Shown one piece after another: positions 56,752 to 64,000 of a stretch of 64,000 nucleotides of DNA. The notes beneath the pieces were generated by a model. It was not told where the DNA came from. It worked only from the letters and a program-made list of their open reading frames with translations, and searched no databases. The stretch comes from Sipunculus nudus (lineage: Eukaryota; Annelida; Sipuncula; Golfingiida; Sipunculidae). Position 1 is the stretch's first letter; every line of letters starts with the position of its first letter. Position numbers and translations under genes: made by a program. The DNA lies in assembly GCA_026874595.1 (NCBI GenBank), contig CM049315.1, positions 13,890,664-13,954,663 on the forward strand. Direction: 5' to 3'.

Positions 56752-57344
56752 TATATGATTGCAAAACTTAAACTCTGACAAGACTGTCAAGAAGAAAAAC
56801 AGTAAAAGTTTTGAAATACTGTGATGCATATGAAAATTTACAGATGGACAGGCAAGTGGACAGATGGACTGATATCTTTATTTCATTTTCAGGGGAATAA
56901 TGCATTTAAGTTAATATTATACCCTATTTTTTAGTTTATCCACTTTTTCCATTAATAGTTTTTATCAGATTCGTATTTTTTTAATAAACAAATTTTATAA
57001 ATTTATAATAAAATATATCTGAAAATATAAGTAAAAATATCAGAATTGCAAATTTTATTATTTATCCAGAGTATAGCTCACACCAGGTAACATTATGCAT
57101 ACACATATATTTTATTTTTTTTTAAATCACAAATGTTTAAACTGAATTTAAAAGAGAATTTGCCACAACAGGGCATCTTGAAGATTATTCCTTGAATTAC
57201 TATTAACAAGTTTTGGAGTTTTCAGTACATGCTTAATTTTATTCACCAAAATAAAAGATTCAGTAAATTGGATAAAATAAAAACATCTTTTCAAATAAAG
57301 TATACACTGTTGGTTGAATGAGGGACAAACAATATCATTAGGCT

Positions 57345-57692
57345 AATTTTACGCCTAATTTTTTGTATGTCAATAGAAAATATATATGGAAGAATATGCA
57401 TACTAAATATGATCAAAAACAGATCATTGATTTTGATATTAGGCAGTCTTGAAGTTTAACAACGGGTTTTTAATGGAAAACAGAAGTTTTTCCTTAATAT
57501 CTCGAAGAAACCATGTCCTAGTGACACAATTTTCTGGAGGTTAGGAGATTTTTGGGACATCCATTAGTATGCAAAAATATTCGATTCGTAGGTCCAATGG
57601 TTTCAAAACGGGCCCTGTTAATGGCCAGATGGAAGACAGACAAAGGACCATGACTATAGCTTAGATGACTTATAGTCAGCTGAGCTAAAAAT
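57345..57692 (+). mobile_element. Family B fragment, 3' end only
   Basis: Shares the 'ttgatattaggcagtc' segment and the terminal hairpin (AGCTTAG/CTGAGCT, TGACT/AGTCA, loop TAT) with the other copies. The GGAC tract is reduced to a few units. Confidence 0.55.
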
Positions 57693-58341
57693 ATTCTGGA
57701 AAACATGCGGGCTCGGGTAATGGTACAGACTGCACATGTTCTGATTGGGAGAGTTGCCAAAAGTTTGCAAGTCATGTACATTTTGCACTTGTCAAGTGAC
57801 TGACTGTTTACATAGCCCGTGGTTACAATGTCTCTGCTCATGATTATTCATTGAAGGTATATGCGATTCAGGTAACATGGAGTTTAGGTCAGGTCATCCA
57901 AACTGTATAGCTTGTACTGCCACCCCAACATCTCAAGAATACAACATCAATGTTTGGGTGGTAGGCCGCTGCTAAGAATGTCAGTGATACAAGGTAGTGG
58001 ATACTGTTACTGTTTATGGTATATACCCGCACCCCCCCCCCCCCCTTCCTTGGTTGCTCTAATTCATACAAAGTGACATTTTGTAATCTGTTAAATAATT
58101 TCCTACTACTGCAAATATTAAATAAATGTTAGGGCATTTTTTACCCTTGAATTTATTGTATCAATAGAAATTTCACACCTGAAGAAATGACAAATAAACA
58201 TTTATGAGATCTGCCTTCAAACACCAGGCTTGGTGAGTAATGCAACACTTCTGAATTATCACATGAGAAGACAGGTAGAAATTAGAATAAACACTTAGGA
58301 GCATGTATAGAATCCAGTCTACATGGGAGAACTTAAAAAAA

Positions 58342-60985
58342 AACAAGGGACCTATGGGTCACGACGCTCAGCTGTTATATATGATAAGAAAATATTATTT
58401 AGAAATGAGGCACATGCTGGTTTTGTGTGGTAATAAATATAAGCTGTATTATGAGTTGTTGTTGTTTAGCTTATGTATGATTTTGATAGTACCTTTGGAG
58501 ACAGGGAAGAGGATTGATTTCATTTATTTTATTAACAAATGGAGTATTACTGTCACACAGATTTTGACTTGGCCATATAACTTATAAGCAGAACATATAA
58601 TATAAGAGTTTAACTATTTATTAAAAAAATTACAAATATTGTCCAAAATATAATTTTTATTAAAAATAATAAGAGAATCATATGATTTTTTAAAATGAAA
58701 TATAACTGATATGATTATTAAAATAATATTAAAGAATATATTCATGAATGCATTCATGAATACATTTTGAAAGTATTTGCACGAGTATTCATATACTTTC
58801 ATTTTTTCCTGAATTCCCATTCTCTATGCAAGAAATTTTATAATGGAGTACATAATCATATTCGTATTTAAATACAATTACAAAGTATTCGCACCATGTC
58901 TGGTATTTATTCAGTTTTCACCAAACAATGATGTTGAGAATCCAGAATATACAAAATTCACACATTTAAATAATGATCATAAGTACCTGGTTTTATGGCT
59001 TTTATTTATATTAAAAAATAACTGTAAAAAATTCATTTTGGACTAATTTCACATCAATGTACACACTAGACACAGTAGGAATCTAGGTTAATATTATCAA
59101 CTGCATCTTTGTCTATCATTAATTTCCTTCATATAATCCTTAATGATTAGTAATGAATAATATGATTTACTTCTTTATCATTAAAAATGAACTGAAAAAT
59201 GCCATAGGTGACTGCATGGTGTTATTTGGAATATGTGACATTCTACCCATCGATACAAGATTCTTATATCATCAGAAACTGCTAGTTAATTTCCTGTTAT
59301 TATAAACTAACAAATTCCTTTTCTATTTTTCTTTAATTTGTTATTTAAAACCAATATAAATTTATTAATTTATTGTTTATTGTTATGTTGTTGGTTAAAA
59401 CTACTAGATGAGTTGGGTTGAACACCTGGATCAACTGTGGCTGGCCATAAGCTGCCTGGATTCTCCCCTCAAGCGTGCATAATTTGATGAAAGGTCAACA
59501 AGGTCAACATACAGGTGACTCAAGAGGGGCTGGAGAGAGCCAAAGTCTGACAGGGTCTCATAAAAAACATTAATAAAAGCTACAATATTTGGCAAATTTC
59601 TTTCAGCTTTCTAAACTAAAAAGCTGAAATCCTTATGTGTGCATGATATGAAAATTATATCAACAGTGCTCACAGGAAACAAACGTGCCATGGTCACAGT
59701 TGGGCAAAATTTAAGGTACTAATTTTATATTTATACTAATAACTTATAAAATTTGAAAAATTCATAACTAATTTTGGGTATTCAATTGAATCTTGATTAA
59801 ATAATGTTACATCCCTGACAAAAAAGATCTCTAGCTTCAGCAATTCCCTTGTTAAGGGAGTAAATATATTTCTTGATTTTTTACAAAGTGCATTATGTTT
59901 GGGCCCATAACTTAAAAAAAATACACAATACTGACATCATTTCTGGCATGTGCATAGTGAATGTATAGAAAAATATGTATATTATATATGATCAAAGTCA
60001 GATCAGTGGTTTTGATATTAGGCAGTCTTAAAGTGTAACATTGGGTTTTTAATGGAAAAATGAAGTTTTTCATTGATATCTCGAAGGAATTAAGTCCTAG
60101 TGACCAAATTCTTGGCATGGTAGGGGATTTTGGAGAAATCTAACTGTATGCCAAATTTAAGGAACTTAGAGCTGAAGCTCGGGAGCTGAGCTCTAGCAAA
60201 CTGCATAACACTAGCAATATGTGACATGGTGCTTGAAAACTTGAATAAAATCTACAGTTTTTGATCAACTGGTTTCAAATTTTTTGTTTTAACAGTTGAA
60301 ATGGTAACAAAAACATGCTTTGAAAATTAAATCCACAGCAGTTACAGGAAAAAAACGTGCCATGGTCAAACTTGGGCAAAATTTAAGGTACCAATTTTAT
60401 ATTTTTGCCAATATTTAAAAAAATTTGAAAGATTTTGATCTAATTTTTGGTATACAATTAAATTTTGATTAATAAAAGTAATATTACTGGAAAAAAAGTG
60501 CTTAGCTTTAACAAGTTTTGTGTTAAGTGATAAAATTTCTTTCCTGATTATTTACAAAATGCATTATGTTTGGGCCCATAACTTTTTAAAATTAAATAAT
60601 ACAGACCTAATTTCTGGCATGTACATAGGAATTATATAGAGGATTATTTATGGGAAATATGAGGAAAAAAAGATGAGTAGTTTTGATATTAGGCAGTCCT
60701 AAAGTGTGAAAATAGGTTTTTAATAAAAAATTGAGGTTTTTCCTTAATTTCTCAAAGGAATGAAGTCGCAAAGACCCAGTTTTCGGCTTGGTAGGAGATC
60801 TTGGGGACATCTAACATTATGCTGAATTTTGGATTCCTAGGTCTTATGGTTTCAAAACGTGCCACATCTACGGACGGACGGACGGACGGACGGACGGACG
60901 GACGGACGGACGGACAGACGGACGGACGACGGACAATGGACCACGACTATAGCTCAGATGACTGATAGTCAGCTGAGCTAATAAT
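58342..60985 (+). mobile_element. Complete family B element (Helentron/Pearl-like, non-autonomous), 2.6 kb
   Basis: Head AACAAGG with a small GACC/GGTC hairpin, then GCTCAGCTG at 58,366-58,374. The core has a long 5' part and two diverged tandem units of roughly 670 bp. A (GGAC)n/(ACGG)n tract follows at about 60,871-60,932. The 3' hairpin is at 60,951-60,979: outer arms AGCTCAG/CTGAGCT, inner arms TGACT/AGTCA, loop GAT. Its 3' arm contains CAGCTGAGC, the exact complement of the 5' motif. No Rep/helicase frame is visible, so it must be mobilised in trans. The architecture matches bivalve Pearl/HINE elements; assignment to Helentrons is inferred. Confidence 0.7.
60871..60932 (+). repeat. (GGAC)n tract of the complete family B element
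   Basis: About 15 units of GGAC with few interruptions, immediately before the terminal hairpin. It is the longest such tract in the window. Confidence 0.9.
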
Positions 60986-61216
60986 AAAGTTTCTTGGAGT
61001 ATTCTGTGTTACTTATTATGTTTATAAAGCTATTTATCTGATGAGATTAACTTGACGAAAGTGGCTTAACTGCCAGCAGAGGAAATTTAATTATCTTGCC
61101 CTCAGTTGAGATACTAGGCTCAACTGTCGGAAAAAGGATATATGTATGCTCTTTTTGGAAGTGGGTATATATACATCTGCATGCATATATTTTTGTGTGT
61201 ACCTTGGTATGAATAA

Positions 61217-61242
61217 AGATATATATATATATATATATATAG
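61217..61242. repeat. (AT)n microsatellite
   Basis: Short pure AT run. Confidence 0.8.
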
Positions 61243-61886
61243 TAAATTTGAGAGGTCATGTTTGCGAAGTAGTATTTCATGCGGAGCGTATGGATGCTGT
61301 GCCTATGGTATGCCTCACTGATATCATGACTTCCGTATTTTATTCCTTGCATCATGTTGGCTTATGTTGGTTGATGTAAAATGGAGTAATAGGGGTAATG
61401 TTTTGGAGATAAGTTAAAAAATAATATTTATAAATAATATATACCTATTAATTACGTTTTTTTATTCGATGTGCTTCGTGCGGAATTTTCCTGCCTGGAT
61501 TATTTGGCTTAGTGCGACCCTGGCCTGAGCCTACGGTGTCACGTGACATGACTGATACTGGTAAAGCCCACCGCGTAATCACTTAAGGTTTTGCTTAGCA
61601 ATAATTTATTAAGCACTGACACTGTTATTTTCTATTCTTTCAATTATGAAACCTTTGTTTGTTCTTACACCTTTGTTTAGCGTGCGTTTTGTTTTTGCAA
61701 ACATGCTACTGTTACTTAATTAAGTACCGACACCATTGAATCATGTCAATCAACATCAGAGTTTATGGCGTCTTTGATGATAACCTTGTTCCGTTGCAAT
61801 GAAAGAATGCATAATTATCACATAGGGATGATTTGTTAATAACTTAGAATGAAGTGCACAACGTATACCACTCACGAGGCGAATTA

Positions 61887-62529
61887 AGGTGGTTTTCCAT
61901 AAGTGCGTAGTCCGTATCCGTAGTCCATATGCGCAGTCCACAAGCGTAGTCCGCAAAAATCGCTTTGTAGACTTTTTAACAGGGCCATTTCCATTCATCC
62001 CCATGAGTAGTACTTATGCGTAGTCTGTATGTGTAGTCCGATTCCACACGCTGCTGGGAGCGATTTTTGCGCACTACGCATACCAATCATCGTGTCGATT
62101 TCAGGTTTATTATAGAGTTTTCCCATTCAGGCCGTGCTGTATGCACAGTCTCTATGTCCAGCTGGCATGAATGTCATTTCTTACATCAGTTTTCCGGAAA
62201 CCAAACATATTGGCATTTGGCTGAATTTTGTTTTCCTTTCTTTATCACAGACAACATGTTTTTATATGATTGAAGCGTAAACATCTCTGTCACTTATAAA
62301 TTATAACTAATTATGATCTTTAAAACATTTTATTATTTCAGTTTTATTGTTTTAACTTTTGATGCAAATATATACAAATGTACAATACAAATATGGTGAA
62401 ATGGCTTGCAAAAAGGAAAAACTTGGAGTACGGACTACGCATACACGTACTTATGGAAAACGAACTTTGCGGATACGGACTACGCATACGGACTACGGAT
62501 ACGGACTACGCACTTATGGAAAACCACCT
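61887..62529. mobile_element. PIF/Harbinger-like MITE, 643 bp, perfect 40-bp inverted repeats
   Basis: The left end AGGTGGTTTTCCATAAGTGC (continuing to 61,926) is the exact reverse complement of 62,490-62,529 over 40 bp. TTA directly flanks both sides (61,884-61,886 and 62,530-62,532), as expected for the 3-bp TWA duplication of PIF/Harbinger. Subterminal DNA repeats CGTAGTCCGTAT-like words. There is no transposase frame. Confidence 0.75.
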
Positions 62530-63039
62530 TTAGGTTAACATTTTCTTTCCATCTATCACATATTAGGTTAGTACCGCGGCCGCCTGTGAGGCTCTGGCTC
62601 TGTGCGACCATGCCTTGCCAACACAGGTCACACGAAGCAACCACTCAAGCATACCAGGTCACGTGAGGGGGGTCGCAGGAAGGTGCCCTCTTCGTACTAC
62701 CCCCCGGTCGCAGGAAGGTCTGCCTTTTTTATTTCCAGAAGGTTTATAGTAAAGTTGACAATTTTGTTTTGACTAAGGTTAAATTCAACATGGTGTCTGG
62801 CCTGTGAAAGCGTAACTCATGTCGATTTGATTTGCTACACATCTGCCTCGTTGAGGGAATTTCTTAATATAAGGGTAAGAGCATCCTTATATTCTTATTC
62901 ATCTTTTGGAGCCACTATATATAGGACGCAGGCTTCGCTTGTATTGAGGAACATATAAATAAAATTGTCACCTCTCTAACCCTATTTTAACTGCTACTTT
63001 TCCCTGTAGATGTCCCTACACTCAACTCTTCTAACATAA

Positions 63040-63140
63040 ACAACTACTAAGCATCAGAAGTCGCCTGAATCGGGAATTGAACCTACAATCTCTGGACTAT
63101 GAGCCCTACACGCTACTAAGTGAGCCGTGAAGACGAGGTA
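63040..63140 (-). mobile_element. tRNA-like SINE head
   Basis: The minus strand carries GGTTCAATTCCCG, a perfect Pol III B box, with CGGCTCACTTAGTAG upstream as a decayed A box. It is not a real tRNA: the stems do not close and no acceptor stem is seen. Confidence 0.45.
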
Positions 63141-63990
63141 CCAGCAGGAGCAAGTTTTGTTCATTTTTATCTGCGATTGAAGAGGCATCTATCGCAAAAA
63201 TGGGAAACCATTAACTATTTTAACAGGAAAATTAAGCTTTAGGTGAGGGCTCCGCCCCCACACCCCGTTCAGACTGGGAACCCAGGTTCCCCGGACCCGT
63301 CCTCCTCTAATATAATAAACTCCAGCTATGAGCAAAATTAAATACAGGCATTCTGAGGAAAATGATATGTATCAGCCTTTTCCAGGAAACAATTTATTAT
63401 GCGACACCTGTTTTACTGGCAGTAGTATGTATACGAGAACTATATGTTCGCATATATTTTCCTCCTGTTATGGTGGAGCGCACGTTCTATAGTGGTACCA
63501 GATTATCCGTGGGGGCCGGGTTTTACACACTGCCCCTTATCCTTGAGTGCATGCATTAAACCCGAGGCAAGTCTGGAACTTGAACACGGACAGTATTGGG
63601 CGATAATAGAGTATACATGAACTTTCCTTCTTTACGGTTTAATCATGGAAAGAATTATATTTAGAAAAAATTGATCTTATCTCACTCTGGTTTCTTCCTC
63701 TTTGCTGTGGCATAGTTTGCAAGAAATCTGACTCTGCAGTATGTTATTCGTTGAAAATATCTCCGCAACAGAGCAGACGGCATTCTAGACAGACCCAGAA
63801 AACGCGGAGAATTCGCGGAGAGATGGAGAATTTGCGGAGAGTTTTTATATGCAATGATACTTTTAAATACACTTTAAATCACTTAAAATCTCCAAATATA
63901 TTACACTTAACATTTTTGCGCACTGTTAAATTACCGAAATAATTGAAAAACCTGTATATAACTGAGCATTTTATGCTTAAAAATGTGGAC
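63140..63990. other. DNA between the SINE head and the window-edge donor
   Basis: Repeated 'gcggaga' words near 63,800-63,840. No exon supported. Confidence 0.5.
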
Positions 63991-63994
63991 TCAC

Positions 63995-64000
63995 CCCCAG
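63995..64000 (-). CDS. Possible end of GATB exon 1 at the window edge
   Basis: On the minus strand the window begins CTGGGG|GTGAGTCC, a near-perfect vertebrate-type splice donor at 63,994. An upstream GATB exon is required, and its last codon must be split after two bases. The six bases seen are compatible with that but cannot prove it. If right, the first intron is about 8.75 kb. It could equally be an unrelated gene or a chance match. Confidence 0.25.

Overview
This is animal nuclear DNA: AT-rich, full of introns and very rich in repeats. The repeats (tandem-core elements with GGAC/ACGG tracts and hairpin ends, tRNA-derived SINEs, many short DNA transposons) look like those of molluscs, most likely a bivalve. 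That placement is inferred from repeat style only.

One gene is certain. GATB, the B subunit of the mitochondrial Glu-tRNA(Gln) amidotransferase (GatCAB), lies on the minus strand. Eleven coding exons run from 55,240 down to a TAG stop at 14,452-14,454. They join in frame, with usable splice sites throughout, into 503 residues covering the catalytic fold through the C-terminal tail domain. Only the N-terminal mitochondrial presequence is missing; a perfect splice donor at the right edge (63,994) is a candidate for the end of exon 1. Nine of the ten visible introns are 0.4-2.7 kb. The last is 29,827 bp (14,590-44,416), and most of the window is that intron.

The second layer is mobile and satellite DNA. 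At least three families with unrelated cores (A/B, C and F below) share one set of end rules. A 5' head AACWAGR is followed by a small hairpin and then a short subterminal motif. The 3' end is a two-tier hairpin with a 3-nt loop, and its 3' arm is the reverse complement of that 5' motif. The cores are tandem repeats, in A/B often followed by a GGAC/ACGG tract. This resembles the non-autonomous Helitron/Helentron-like 'Pearl/HINE' elements of bivalves. Cut-and-paste elements with clear ends are also present: a PIF/Harbinger-like MITE with perfect 40-bp inverted repeats and TTA duplications, two TA-flanked mariner/pogo-like elements, and two hAT-like elements. There are SINEs with Pol III boxes, a fold-back array, and minisatellites with higher-order structure.

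Left of GATB (1-14 kb) there are only weak gene signals: a possible three-exon gene end at 8,152-9,297 and one CpG-rich open block at 1,155-1,347, neither recognised. Inside the giant intron, around 39.9-40.5 kb, a short open exon with a donor plus E2F-, E-box- and YY1-like motifs hints at a nested promoter. This is tentative.
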